A stretch of DNA of 64,000 nt from Nematopogon swammerdamellus (GCA_946902875.1 OX336345.1:11625395-11689394), one strand, 5' to 3'; counted from the stretch's first letter, positions 11,871-23,934 are shown. The notes: generated by a model not told the origin, from the sequence alone. Made by a program: numbers and translations.

Positions 11871-12904
11871 AATATATATAGTGGGTTAATATTTAATAGA
11901 TATCTAAGGCAATTAACATTGAGTAAATAATCTGGTATAACCTGTGCATTAATCCCAAATGGTTTTCACTAAAACAAGATTATTTATACTTTTGTTCCAT
12001 TTACAAATTTTGCAATTTAAAACGTTTTACTTTATATTCAAAGCTTCACCTCGTGACAAACACAGTAAAATGTTTCCTCTTACGTAGGTATATATTTTTT
12101 AAATAATTTATTAATAAAAATCAAGAAACCGGACGAGAATCAACTTACAGTTGACGTCATGACATTGGTGTTGTGCCTCGACCAAAGTGCTATTTTTTTT
12201 TGTTCATATGAATAGTTCTGGAAAAGTATAAGAAATGTTCAGATTTTGTAGAAATGAAATCCCTTACTATCGAATGCATAAACAATAATTTAAAATGGCA
12301 CATCTGCTTCTTCGTCACCATCATCATCACTGCAATAACCATTAAGGATTCAGCTCACATTACTTTGTTTATGTAACAGACATTTTCAAATTTGATTAAT
12401 AATTGCCGCCCGCAGATTGAAATGTAGTTTTTTTTTTTCAAAATGAATTTATTTATATTTAAAACAAATCAATGTTTCAATGTAAAATCTCCGGAAAATG
12501 TGCAAAAATCTTATGGACGCAGCTATTCGAAAGTATACGACGCCATATTTAGAAAACTATGAACGCACAGGGTAATTTATTGAAGATTACAGGAGAAATA
12601 TTACTTAGTGATAGGTGTTAGTGATCCAAACTCGCATTCTAAGCATTAAATTGTCACTTTGAATGCATAACAGATCAATAGAAAGCAAATTTCACAGGTT
12701 TTCCTGACATTTGTGGGTTTCCATAGAACACATTTTTGAAATTAAACCAAAATATGAAATGAGGTCTCGCTATTTCGCGCGTGCGACTTTACCAAATCTT
12801 TGTGGAGTTTTCATTTATCATTTGCGGTCTAGAAGAATTAAGAAATTTTACAACATGTGAATTTTTTAGAATAAATGACTTCAGCTTTCGCCTTACTACC
12901 TTGT
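11871..12904. other. A-B intergenic spacer: nothing recognised
   Basis: AT-rich sequence with no coherent open frame, RNA-like fold or repeat match I could find within the window. Confidence 0.4.
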
Positions 12905-13275
12905 TTGTACCTAAGTCCGAGTCAAACTCGCGTGGATAGGGTTCCTTACCATTCAGTTTTCCTTGAGAACTTTAAGACTTAGGATTTTCGTTTAGGTTTC
13001 CTGTAAACTATATTTCAAAATTTTCGACTAAGTAGTTTCGGAGAAGAGCGGGGTTCGTATGATCGATTTTCGTATATTTCTATGAATTTTTTATGAGAAA
13101 AAAAAAATTGTATTTTTTAAAACGAGTTTTCTTTACTTTCTGATTTATACCCCAAAAATTTACCCCTAAAATGGAAATTCGTTCATTTACGTCGTACGTC
13201 CGTGATTGGGTTATTATACACTATTTATGTACCAAATTTCGTCGAGTAAATTCTAAGAAAACGAGGTGTAACAGA
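12905..13275 (-). repeat. Dispersed repeat M
   Basis: The stretch around 12955-13020 is the reverse complement of a segment near 53335-53410 (CAGGAAAACCTAAACGAAAA). Both lie beside a GGAACCCTCTTTACGCG-like motif. It is interspersed, of unknown class, and has no TIR or credible open frame. Confidence 0.5.
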
Positions 13276-14107
13276 CAGAAAGACACGAGAGGAGTGATTC
13301 AGTATTATTATTATTTTTTATTTATTTATTTGGTACAGAACCTTAAAAATAAACAAACTGCTTTGAAATCTCATAGTTTCACGATTTTATTTCACCAAGT
13401 TCGTTATCAAATTTTAAACCGGATAGTTTTTTTTTCTAAGAATTACAATGTACGTCAACGCTGTTTTTATTTTATTTTCTGTTTATTACTTTAATTGATT
13501 TATTTTCTTTTACAAAGATTTGGCGATATGTTTCATAGACCGATTATTATTTTATTTCTTCAGAATTTAGCAAAATATGTGTTTTTATATATTTTTAAAC
13601 ATTATTTTTTAATAAAACTAAGAGCGTAATAATTAGTCCGTATATAATACATTTAATAATCAAGGACAAACTAGAAGAAGTAATGAAAGTTTGACTAGGT
13701 TAGTCAAGGTTTATTTGTCATGGATAAACTATGTAACTCTGACAAATAAAAAAAATGCATTATAGGTTTAACATTGCCATAGTTTTAAATTAATAAGATA
13801 TTTCTGTGTAGACAATAATGGTCTATAAACCAACTAGACACATGACCGAATACTAATGGTATCAGTAATTTTAGACAGGTCTATTAATGATAACTAACTA
13901 CTATTAATTACAATACTGAGAAACAGTCCCTACCGCCATGACGAGTGCGAGACAAGGTAGTCACTCTGTCATCGAGCTGAAAAAACAGTCAACCGGTTAG
14001 TCGCGAACATAAATTTACCTCAAAAGGAAGTGAATATAATATAATCAAAACAGAAAATTTTAAGTATTCGAGCTTGAATCAACGGCGAAGAAGGACGTGA
14101 TACCACA
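13276..14107. other. Upstream region of gene B
   Basis: AT-rich. TATA-like candidates within 100 bp of the gene B ATG are CATAAAT near 14009 and ATATAATATAAT near 14033. Neither is paired with a clear initiator, so no promoter is fixed. Nothing else is recognised. Confidence 0.35.
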
Positions 14108-17100
14108 ATGAAGAGTTTAATTATTCTATGCTTCGTGGCGACGGCTGTCCACTCTGCCAGTCTTCGTATGTACTCACATTTTGTGGATAATTCTGTAATT
14201 CATATAATTTATATTATTAACCCTTGTGCTCCCAAGTGATGGAGTTCATTCAATGATATGCATAGCTAAGGGTTTCCTTTTTATAATTATGAAGGTTGGC
14301 ATAAATAGTGATTTATGCCAACCTTCATGATTGCATGAGTGCGTTGTGGTTTATTCATCTTTGCCCACTTCTTCACTTAAAAGTTGCTTTTAAATTTTAA
14401 ATTCGTGTGCAATATAATAGGGTTTCTATTAAATTATATATTTTTTTAGTGAAACTTTAACACCAAAAACTTGTACATTTTACGTGTCTTGTATTTGAAT
14501 TCAACAAGGGCCTGGATCGTGTCTAATCAAGTTACAAATTCTATGAATTACTTAATTACATGTTTCAAGTTCTCATTTCACCAATCAAGTTATTAATCTT
14601 AGTTTAAATTTAATTCTTCACTGCGACAATTTAATATTTGTTTGTGACTATATTTTGTTTCAGCATCCTTCTTCAACAAATGTACGCGGGCAGATTTCTT
14701 CTCCCCGGAAGGCCGCTGCATCCTCCAAGAGGCGAACAGGGTGAAGCCTCTCATCGCCAAGGGAATTCCCGAACTGGGAATCGAAGCGGTGGACCCTCTC
14801 CAGGTCGACCAGCTGGTGCTGAGATCCGGTCCTCTGACCATCACCCAGAACAATGTTCTCTTCAAGGGCCTCGCCAAGTGCGAGGTCAAGGAATTGAGGT
14901 GGGTACATTAAAACATTGTTTTAACAAAACATTGGATAAAATGCTAACTACAAAATTACAGAGATATAGTCAAACTTCCCAAACTTACGCAGAAACTTCT
15001 CTTGATTCGGTAAAGTTGAAATCGTGAAATTGGTGCACACTTTATTTGGAGACTAGAAATCTGAAGAGTGAGAGTGAGAGAGGAAATATTCACATTATAT
15101 TATATTTATAAAATACAAAATAAAGCAAAATGGGTTGAAACTAGTTAAGAAATCAGCATTACCAATATAAAAAAATACCATGTCACATTATTTAAGGTCC
15201 TATGCAACTCTATGCCCCTTTTCGCCTTTTTTCTTGGAGACCTTTATCATTATACACACCGAAACCCCTTTTCCGTATACCATGCGATTTCTTCCAACAC
15301 AATGGAATATGCCTCCGGCTATTAGGTAAATATTATATTCTATTCTATTGTTAAGGCGGACGAAGTTCCGGGCACAATCTTACAATAATAACCTTCCTAG
15401 AGCATATTAAATTACTCTATGTTGATGTCCTTGCCTTATCATCGATATTTGGACGAGCCATCTCGTTCACCAGTTCGCCGTGTTGTTTCACCTTGGAATG
15501 TTTTAATTGTTACCTACTTTTATTAAGTAATACATAGTTTCTAGATCTTAGAGATGCAATTGACACTTGATGTGTTTTGATACGCTAGTTTCAATTGACC
15601 GCACTTAAGGTTTGTGCAATTATACAATATTAGTTCTCTTTTTTTAGATGTTGCACTGAAGCTCCGAAACTCCGAAAAAATAAAGTTATTTTAGTCAGTT
15701 TGTTACAGTTCAAGATTTTGCATTACTCGCACCTTGCGTTTACTTGAACTTGACTTTTTAACGACGCATTTCACGAGGACTTCCTCCTTCTTTTCTTTTT
15801 GACCGCACATAAACTACAAATACCTATATTGACCCTCAACCGGTAGCAGGATTTTAAAATTTCGTATTAAACTATATAATGTCCATACTAATATTATAAA
15901 TTCGCAAAAAAGTAATTCTGTCTGTCGGTGTTTTACCTTTCACGCCTAAACCACTGAACAGATTTCAATAAAATTTGGCAAGAAATTAGATTGCATCCAG
16001 AGGAAGGACATAGGCTAACTTTTATCTAAAAAAACTAAGGGGGTGAAATAGGGGATGAAAGTTTGTATTGGGAACTCATTATTTTATATTGTACGAGGAA
16101 GTAAAAATGGAGGGGCAGGGATGGAGAGAGAAAGGTTCTTCTATGCGTTCGTAAACCGTTCGTCCGATTACGATGAAACTTTGGTGGGTTGTTGTGCGCA
16201 CACCCGCGAAGTTTATTCACAAAAAAAGTGGTCGAAATTAATTTAAGGGATGATTTTCGTTCCCCTTCCTATCATCGGTATCTCCATTTTCATTTGATAA
16301 CTGGCGGTAAATACTGGCATTTTTTAATAAAACATGCATTCGAAATTTAAAAATAAGTAGGTCCAACGTAAATATCAGTTTTTTTTTTATTTTAAATAAA
16401 TTGGCCTCATGTCTTGCCACTGTCAGCGTCGAGTATTGAAACATCCGCGGGATAGTCTTTCTTTCTACTTCACACTATGTGTGAAAACAAATAATTGTGC
16501 GAAAGTATTTTTGAGAAAGTTGCATTGAAATCTTATCGAAATAGCTGTATATTAACTAACGTAAACGATATTCTTCTCGATAATAGTAGTCACAAAGGGG
16601 AGGCCAAAGGCCGAGCTTCGCTCTGGTAAACGATAAACCTTCTCGAAGATAGTAAATAATAACTATGGGCGAGGCCAAAGGCCGAGCTGAATTCAGGAAG
16701 ACTATAAACCTCCTCGAAGAAAGTGAGCAACTAAAGGCAAGGCCGAAGGCCGAGTTCAGGTAAACAATATTATTTCTCATTGAATGTAAGTAACTAAGGG
16801 CGAGGTAGTAACTAAACGATAAACCTTCTTCCGCCCTCGAGCGTCGCCTTATTTATTTCGATATAAAATAATATCGTTTACGCGAACGAAGCTCGACCTG
16901 AATGCAGAGAAAGTATATGGTTTAGCTATACGATGCTCCGCCTTCGGCGTCGCCATTAGATAAATAGTTTCTTCGCACGCAGAACGCAGCTTGGCCTCCG
17001 GCCTCGCCGTTAGTTTACTTACTTTCTTCTTTTGAAACAACGAATTTCACGCGAGTGTAGTCGCGGGAAATATCTAGTTCCAAATAAACCAGAAATTACG

Positions 17101-19418
17101 TCACTTAGAATTCAAATGAGATTAAAATCATGTAGTTTCGTTTAACATAACCACAACCGGTCGAAGCTGTTTCAAGTTCAGTTCTACGACTGACTATGCC
17201 TAGGTATATTTATTAACTGTTACCTCATACGAAAACTGAATTTTGAAACCTACGTACACACCAACCTTCTAAACAGGAAAAATCATTGCAAATTATAATA
17301 TTACCTATATATTTTTTTTATATTGTAATATAATCTAGTGCTGATTTGTAGGTCACGAAATCTGTATTGAATTCAAAATTTCACTAAACTTTTACAATGC
17401 CGTTTACAGCATTGACGAGAAGAAACACACTGGCATGATCCATCTCTACGGAAACTTCACCCTGAAGTCCGACTACGAGATGTCCGGAAGACTCATTCTT
17501 CTAGACCTGTCCAGCAAGGGCAAGAGCGTGATCAAGATGGGTAAGTATTCCTTGTTCCAGTTTTAATATTTTGTATCCACCCATTCTACGAGTGTGACCA
17601 CGCTGGGAAACAACGGATATGACAAGTCGCCCGCTCCATTTGACGAGGACTATTCTGTTTCTAATGTTTTTTTCTGAAAACAAGTAAACTTTCTATTATT
17701 TTAATTCAACACCTCCAAGTCCTTACTGGTTTCCTTCTCACCCGACTGCGAACGCAAAGGTGGGTAATGTATTTCACTTTATAATTCGCATGCACGGAGC
17801 AGACATCGCATGCTTTATTCCAAAGGTTGACTGGTAAAAGTCACTCGTAACCGCTTTTGTACACTTTTTTCTTTCCGTGTATTATAAACTATATATGTAT
17901 ACTTATATACATAGTGTATAGTATATAGTATAAAACATATTTTCACGATATTTCACTGATTGTTTCACAATGATTGTTCAAAATATCCTAATAAAGTGTG
18001 TGTTCTTTCTTTTGAATCAGACAACACCGATATGGTTCTGAAGTTCAAATGGGAGCTGAAGAAGGGCGCCGATGGGTATGAATACTTCCAGGCCAACATC
18101 TACAAGCATCAGCTTACCTTCGGAAACGTCCGCATGAAGATGGACAAACTTCTCGGAGACGACAAACTGCTTTGTATGTATTTACATTACTTATTATTAT
18201 TTTTATTTGCTTTGCATTCAAAATATGATAATGGACTACTAATTTTCAAATACAAAAATTGTCAGAACCAAGTAAAGAAATTAACCGCGCGCGACAATCG
18301 AATGCTTCCATTTTTGTTGCTATAAAGGATAGTATATATTTTTGGAACAGCATCTATAATTGGGTTGAAGGTTGACTGGAAGAAATGATAAGTTCGCTTA
18401 CTTAACTTACTAAACTTTACTTACGCTTACATAACTTGCAGTGATAAGTCCGCCTTTGCGCACTCTTGTATTTCTTGTTTCTAGTCGTGTACTGTTCTTG
18501 TTTCCATTGTGTGCAATAAAGAGTTGCTATTATATTTTATTCTATATTTACCAGTACTTTAGGGTTAGTGCAGGTTTGATAGTAAATTGCTGGTAGTTAT
18601 ATCCTGTAGTGTAGGATGTTATAAGATATATACATGTTAGGATGTTACAAGAACAGTACACGAGAATATAGAAGAATATAAGTGAAAGAATTAGCCCGAG
18701 GAGATCAATACTTTTAGAGAAAAAAAAATTTAAAATTTTAACAGGTCACTGGTCAGTCATGGTTACTTTGCGGATAAACTAAATTCAACGCCTGACATAA
18801 CCTGTTAGTATGGCTATTCCCTAGAGTGTTTTTATAAGCCGGAGGCGCAGAGGGAGTGCAGCCCCCGTCAGCTGTAAAAAAGCGCAGGCGCCCGTGTGAG
18901 CCGTAGCGGTATGAGGCTGGTCGAAAAAATCGAAAAAGCCGAAGCTGCGGAGGCGAGCATAGGTGCCTGCGCTTTGTTACGCAAGGACGGAGGGGCTGCA
19001 CTTCCCGCAGCGCCGGAGAACAGGCAATCGTGCCTCTTAAATTTTAATGACATTGCCTCGCCAGCGCGATTGCTACCGCACCAAATTATGTTATTTTTAG
19101 TTGTAAACATTTCAGTTATAGATACCATTGCTCCTGCCAATAAATAAAATAAATTCTTAGCATAGCTCATTATAATATATTTTATTACACAGCTGTCAAA
19201 TAAAGGTACTGAACTCAAACGCTCACGCAATTAAAATTGTTCGTTTATCCCTGACAGCCGACACCATCAATCAGCTCCTGAACGAGAACTGGCGTGAGCT
19301 GATGAAGGACTTCGGACCGCCCGCTGTTGACGGCATCTCGGCCAAAGTGGACGCCATTCTGAACAAGTTCTATGGACAGATTCCTTTCAATGATGAGAAC
19401 TTGTTGAAAAAAGAATAG
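14108..19418 (+). CDS. JHBP/takeout superfamily secreted protein, gene B
   Basis: Exons 14108-14165, 14664-14898, 17410-17540, 18021-18173 and 19258-19418; GT-AG introns, phases 1-2-1-1; 245 aa. The signal peptide is residues 1-17 (MKSLIILCFVATAVHSA). The Cys pair is C26/C38 in a PSFFNKC...GRC context, followed by KGIPELGIE (52-60), the family's exon 2 signature. Exon 3 reads LYGNFTLKSDYEMSGRLILL. Exon 5 reads LLNENWRELMKDFGPPAV, the N-x-x-W motif. It resembles gene F in exon lengths (235, 131 and 153 nt for exons 2-4) and in exon 5 wording. A third Cys, C92 in GLAKCEVKEL, has no partner, unlike the second pair of C, D and E. It is probably a secreted carrier for a hydrophobic ligand; which ligand cannot be told. 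Intron 2 hosts a Helitron-like element. Confidence 0.9.
14289..14328. repeat. Perfect 18-bp hairpin in gene B intron 1
   Basis: Arms 14289-14306 (ATGAAGGTTGGCATAAAT) and 14311-14328 are exact reverse complements around loop AGTG. They would form a strong stem in the pre-mRNA. No extended miRNA-like flanking stem is apparent. Confidence 0.9.
14899..15881. other. Gene B intron 2, left part: nothing recognised
   Basis: Intron sequence with no repeat match or coding signal identified by eye. Confidence 0.35.
15882..17076 (+). mobile_element. Helitron-like element with fold-back array, gene B intron 2
   Basis: Begins TCCATACTAATATTATAAA and ends in a GC-rich hairpin (CGCGAGTGTAGTCGCGGG) followed by CTAG next to T (17073-17077). 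Helitrons start with TC, end CTRR after a hairpin and insert between A and T; the 5' flank here is G, a mismatch to that rule. The middle (16556-16850) holds degenerate units of about 68 bp (GCGAGGCCAAAGGCCGAGCT). These turn into their reverse complement after about 16830, making an imperfect palindrome. No Rep/helicase frame, so non-autonomous. Confidence 0.6.
18174..19257. other. Gene B intron 4 with a GC-rich block
   Basis: Mostly AT-rich. The stretch 18838-19020 is distinctly GC-rich (CCGGAGGCGCAGAGGGAGTG), with semi-repetitive GGCG motifs and short open frames on both strands. I do not recognise it. It may be a transposon relic. Confidence 0.35.
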
Positions 19419-19456
19419 ATGTTAAGTATTAAGATGGTTGTACTCAATATTATGTA

Positions 19457-19462
19457 AATAAA
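19457..19462 (+). terminator. Poly(A) signal of gene B
   Basis: AATAAA 39 bp after the stop codon, followed by a T-rich stretch. This is the usual spacing for a short insect 3' UTR. Confidence 0.7.
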
Positions 19463-19939
19463 TATATTTCTGCTTTTACGTTACGAATGCTTTTTATTAC
19501 GGTACCGTAGCCAGAACCCTTATAAAATCGGCCAGCTGTCCGTGCGTCCGTCCGTCTGTCTGTCAAAAGCGCTGTCCGGGGTGATAACTCCGGAACACAA
19601 AGCTTAATAAATCTAAAGTACAAATTATAAAGTACCTGGTTTATTTAGTTGTAAGTAATGTAATTTAAGTCCTAAACCAAATTTATTTTTTGTAAATATT
19701 TTATCGACAAAGAACCAAGGATTGTACCAGACTTTGTTAAGAAAATTAGCAATTTGAAGCCGCAGTGGACTGGGCGCAACTGCCGCAGATCCGACAACCG
19801 CTGAAGTAGACGGGTGCTCGAACGGAGGCCACGTACAAGCAAACGTAGACGGGACGCCCCCAGCTAGAGTGGACAGACGACCTAAAAAAGTTAGCCGGAA
19901 GTTAACTGATTAAAGTAGATATATCTGATTAAAAAACTA
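19463..19939. other. Spacer with a repeat P fragment
   Basis: 19497-19600 carries a GTACCGTAGCCAGAACCCTT segment and a CCGTCCGTCTGTCTGTC run. Similar segments at 31205, 46510, 55888 and 63129 define dispersed repeat P. The rest is unremarkable. Confidence 0.4.
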
Positions 19940-20732
19940 TCTATACATATAATAAAATCGTAGAGGTAAGAAAGTCTGTACATTGAATGTATTCGGAAAA
20001 AAACTAAACAGGGTGGCTTAAAATGAGATACTGAACATGTTAGAACAGTTTTTCAAATTTTTGTTTGTTTGTTTGTTTGTTTGTTTGTTTGTTTGTCTGT
20101 ACGCGCATCACGCAAAAACCACTGAACGGAATTAGACGAAACTTTGTATAGTGGCAGTTTATATGCCGGGTTAACATAATACGTAAAAAAAAATAACAAA
20201 AATAAAAAAAAATTTACAATTATAAACATTATTGCGCGTTTAAAATCACGTAGTCCAAAGTACATAATTATATCTTGAGAACTGGCAGCAAATACAATTT
20301 GAATAAAATATTCATTCGAAATTTAAAAATAAGTAGATACAACGAAAATGACATTTCTTCTTTTTTATAACTTGAACACATAGTCTATACATATCTATTC
20401 TTTCTATACATATCATAAAATCGTAAATGCAAAAATGTCTATTTGTACGCGCATCTCGCAAAAACCACTGAACGGAATTTGACGAAACTTTTTATAGTGA
20501 CAGCGTATATCCCGGATGAACATAATAATTAAAAAATATAATAAAAATCACGTAATCCAAAGTAAAGGTAAAAAACAATTATGTCATGTTGACAACGGAG
20601 AACTGTCATCTCGACGTGAGCTGGCCGGTGACAAATTGTTTGATAAATAAAAATAATAATTGAAAGTCGAAGTTATGTCGCTGTCATTGGTGTAATAAAA
20701 TTTATATATCTGTTGCCCGCGGCTTCGCTCGC

Positions 20733-21401
20733 GTGAAATTCGTATTAAAAAAAAAGAAAGTATGCAAAATACTACTTGAGCGAGGCCAGTATTCCTACCG
20801 TCATGATAAAGTCCTCCAAATCATCAGAGAGGCCATCAACCTGTCAATTGCACGGACCAGGAAAGGGCAAACCAGTAGCGGCTTCCAGAAGGTCAACTTT
20901 GTGAAACCTGGAGCCAATAAGCTGCCCAAAGATAGGACTAAACCTTCTTCAATTTTGGGAGCAGCAAAGGATTGGGAATTGTTGATGGACACACATGAGA
21001 AGCATTACCAAATGCCTTCGGAAATCTGTACCACAGCATTAAGGCCGGATATACTCATATTCTCAAAAGCGACAAAGCATGTAGTACTTGTTGAACTTAC
21101 AGTTCCATGGGAAAGTAACATACCGAAGGACCACAACATCAAGCTTAACAAGTACTGCAACTTAGTAGACCGGATTGTGAGAAACGGATTCCAGACTGAT
21201 CTCTTCGCTGTGGAAGTCGGAGCAAGAGGACTACCAGCGAAGTCGCTCTACAGTCTCTTCAAGAATCTAGGGCTCCCAAGATCGACGCTAAGCTCATATA
21301 TGGAGAGAGCTTCGAAAACGTCACTGGAAGCATCCTACAGAATATGGATAGGTAGAGAGAGGGAGGTCGAGAGCGGGACTGGTGGTTTCCCCGCGTCCTA
21401 G
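20733..21401 (+). pseudogene. Restriction-endonuclease-like domain fragment of a non-LTR retrotransposon
   Basis: A continuous 222-codon frame. Near residue 109 it reads RPDILIFSKATKHVVLVE, which is R-P-D, fourteen residues, then E. This fits the R/K-P-D-x(12-14)-E signature of the endonuclease domain of R2-type site-specific non-LTR retrotransposons. Downstream are ELTVPWE and LFAVEVGARGLPAKSLY, common in such C-terminal regions. There is no reverse transcriptase upstream, so it is a fragment. It lies within the segment that sets this Helitron copy apart from its partner. The first ATG overlaps Helitron sequence, so the true domain starts later. Expression is unknown. Confidence 0.55.
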
Positions 21402-22044
21402 TCAACGCAGACTAGCTGACGAGGGCTTGATGCGAGCCGAAACGTGAAGCATGAGCGGGAAATTTAGAGTGGCCACTCGCTAGTCCCGGCCTCGATTGAT
21501 ACCCTCCTCTACTGTCGATGGGCCCGGATATGTTCGGTGAAGCCATCGTAAGCTTAGATCCACACCTTCAACTAAAGGCGGGCCCGAAGGCGGATCTGCG
21601 CTCACGTAAACGATATTCTTTCTCGATGAAAGTAACTAAGGGCGAGGCGGAAGGCGGAGCTGAGTTCAGGAAGAAGAAAAACATTCTTGAAGAAAGTAAG
21701 TAACTAAGGGCGAGGCCGAAGGCCGAGCTCTATTCTGGAAGACCATAAACCTTCTCGACGAAAGTAAGTAACTATGGGCGAGGCCGCAGGCCGAGCTGCG
21801 TTCAGGAAGAAGCTAAACCATCTTGAAGAAAGTAAGCAACTAAGGCGAGGCCGAAGGCCGAGCTACGTTCTGACAAATGATAAACCATCTCGAAGAAAGC
21901 AAGTAACTAAGGGCGAGGCTGAAGGCCGAGCTGCGTTCAGGAAGAAGCTAAACCATCTCGAATAAAGTTAATTAATATTAAGATTGAGTTAATTTAATTT
22001 AAATTTTATTATAAAGTCCACGCTTCTAACGGCAAATATACCGT

Positions 22045-22472
22045 GCATCCTAGAACCTCGCGGTTATTCCCGGCTGGATGGCAAGAGGCCCGATGCTATC
22101 ACCTTAGTGCCATGGACTAAGGGTAGTTCTTTGATGTGGGACACTTTTGTTCTCACATTGGCTCCAAGAAACGTTAGGACATCTTCAAGAGCGGCTGGCG
22201 CGGCCGAGGCTGGGGCGGAGAGCCTCAAACGCAGCAAATATAGAAATATAATTCAAGATTTCGAATTTGTTGCGTTTGCGGTTGAAACCCTCGGTCCGTG
22301 GAGCAGTGAAGCCAAAAGAGGCTTGAGCTGGTTGACGCAACTGGTGTCCCGCCATCAAGGGCTTATGTACTTCATTCAAAGGGTAAGCCTTGCCATCCAG
22401 CGGGGTAATGCCGCAAGTGCTCTAAGAACATTTGAAAATGCCCGTTTTGATAGTTATTTTAATGTTTGTTAG
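22045..22472 (+). pseudogene. Captured LINE-like C-terminal frame inside Helitron (left copy)
   Basis: From about 22045 the frame reads ILEPRGYSRLDGKRPDAITL, then LVPWTKGSSLMWDTF. It continues through VETLGPWSSEAKRG and RVSLAIQRGNAASALRTFEN to a stop at 22472. This resembles a frame I know from many invertebrate retroelement remnants (RPD...LVPW...WD...LAP...VETLG.W...RISLAIQRGNAAS). The paired RPD and WD motifs suggest a nuclease-like fold, which is inference. The Helitron copy at 40286-40730 carries the same frame in reverse, so it was captured before the copies separated. Confidence 0.5.
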
Positions 22473-23044
22473 GTAGGTTTAATTCTTTAGTTATTAATAT
22501 TACTTTTTAATTTTTATGAAATAAATAGATTGAGTAAACGATATTATATTCTATCGAAGAAAGGAAGTCTTTAAGGGCGAGGCCCGAAGGCGGAAGAGGG
22601 TTATTGGTTTACCTGAACGCAGCTCGGCCTTCGGCCTCGCACTTAGTTCCTTCCTTTCTTCCAGAAGGTTTATCGTCTTCCTGAACGTAGCTCGGCCTTC
22701 GGCCTCGCCCTTACTTACTTCCTTTATTTGAGAAAGGTTTATCGTTTACCTGAAAGCAGCTCGGCCTTCGGTTTCGCCCTTAGTTAGTTACTTTCTTTAA
22801 GAAGGTTTATCGATTACTTGAACGCAGCTCGGCCTTCGGCCTCGCCCTTAGTTACTTACATTCTTCTTTGGAATACGAATTTCACGCGAGCGGAGCCGCG
22901 GGCTCAGCTAGTTCTATAATAATTTTAATATCTAATTCCATGCCTTACCAAATAGCAAGATGAAGCAAAATAATATAGTAGCACAAGCATTAAATACAAT
23001 AACAAGTGCATTACGTAGTAATAGTTGAGGTACGTAGTAATAGT

Positions 23045-23328
23045 TGACCGTTGGAGGCTGACCGTGGTTCGGATTCCACGTAAAACTGTAGGTCCCTTCC
23101 CTTCTTACCTTACTAGGTGGTAGGGTTCAACCCGCCCGGGTTGGTACCACTGAATGAAACGTCGGTCGAAACGGCTATGTAAATAGTTTGTGTTTTCCGT
23201 CCAGTTCAGTGTAGCCGGCACGACCGAAGGGAAGCACTGACATGGCACCTAGTTAACCCGTGTTTTGGGCTGACATCACGGATGTTGTAGGGATGTAGCC
23301 AACCGTGTCAGTTTCCATAAAAAAAAAA
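23045..23328 (+). mobile_element. SINE-5S copy, 5'-truncated
   Basis: Starts just before the B box-like GTGGTTCGGATTCCACG, runs through CTTACTAGGTGGTAGGGTTC and GGCTGACATCACGGATGTTG, and ends CCGTGTCAGTTTCCAT plus an A tail. The tRNA A box and 5S-like segment are missing. Confidence 0.75.
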
Positions 23329-23439
23329 TCACCGTCCGACATTCCACTTTCCTTCCGGCCGGGGCTGATACAGATGCCAATAAGCGGCGTAAATACGATT
23401 GCGTTGTCGATACCTATAGGTATGTAAAAAAAAAAATAT

Positions 23440-23660
23440 TCATGGCCTTCGCCCTCGAGACCCTCGGTGCATGGGCACCAGGATCAAGTTCAAATAAGAA
23501 GAGTTCGTCGACAATTTGGGCGATATGTTTGTCGACAAGTCTGGTGGCCTGACTCGTGCTGGTGGCCCACGTGCCAAGGCTATCTCGTACGGCGAATCAG
23601 CCTCCAGATTCAGAGGGGCAAAGAAGCATGCTGGGCGCCGCAGGGGCGTCGTCTCGGTCG
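23440..23660 (+). pseudogene. Degenerate third copy of the RPD/IQRG frame
   Basis: Frames here read AFALETLGAW, and then in another frame RRISLQIQRGKEACWAP. These correspond to VETLGPW and RVSLAIQRGNAASAL of the frames at 22045 and 40286. A frameshift separates the parts. The copy lies about 530 bp downstream of the left Helitron, outside its termini, with no visible Helitron ends of its own. Confidence 0.45.
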
Positions 23661-23934
23661 AACTGGACGACATATTTTTCCTATGAGATTATTATTATAG
23701 TTTTAATTTGTATTAGTTACATGCATACATACCACACACGCTGTATCCCGACAATCAGGGTAAGCAGAGTAATCGGTGTTGTGCTGCAACAACTCTGAAT
23801 TGCAAACACAACATCGACCACCACGTTTATCAAAGTATTCGGACAAGATAACTATCGAGCAGCAAGTAAGGCACAAAGACCCACCTGCTGCACGACTCGG
23901 TGGAAGGACCGTGCCAAGGTGAGAGTAACCCTTT

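Larger units (their letters stand above)
19940..22911 (+). mobile_element. Helitron-like element, left inverted copy
   Basis: The 5' end is A|TCTATACATATAATAAAATCG. The 3' end is a GC hairpin (CGCGAGCGGAGCCGCGGGC), then CTAG (22908-22911) followed by T; these are Helitron-type termini at an A-T site. It matches 39886-41812 in reverse, including the AT-rich 5' part, a (TTTG)n run, fold-back arms of about 68-bp units, and a central captured reading frame. Extra to this copy are an insert of about 800 bp (roughly 20765-21570) with an endonuclease-like frame, and about 300 bp between two AAATCACGTARTCCAAAGTA repeats (20245, 20547). No Rep/helicase is seen, so it is non-autonomous. Confidence 0.7.
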
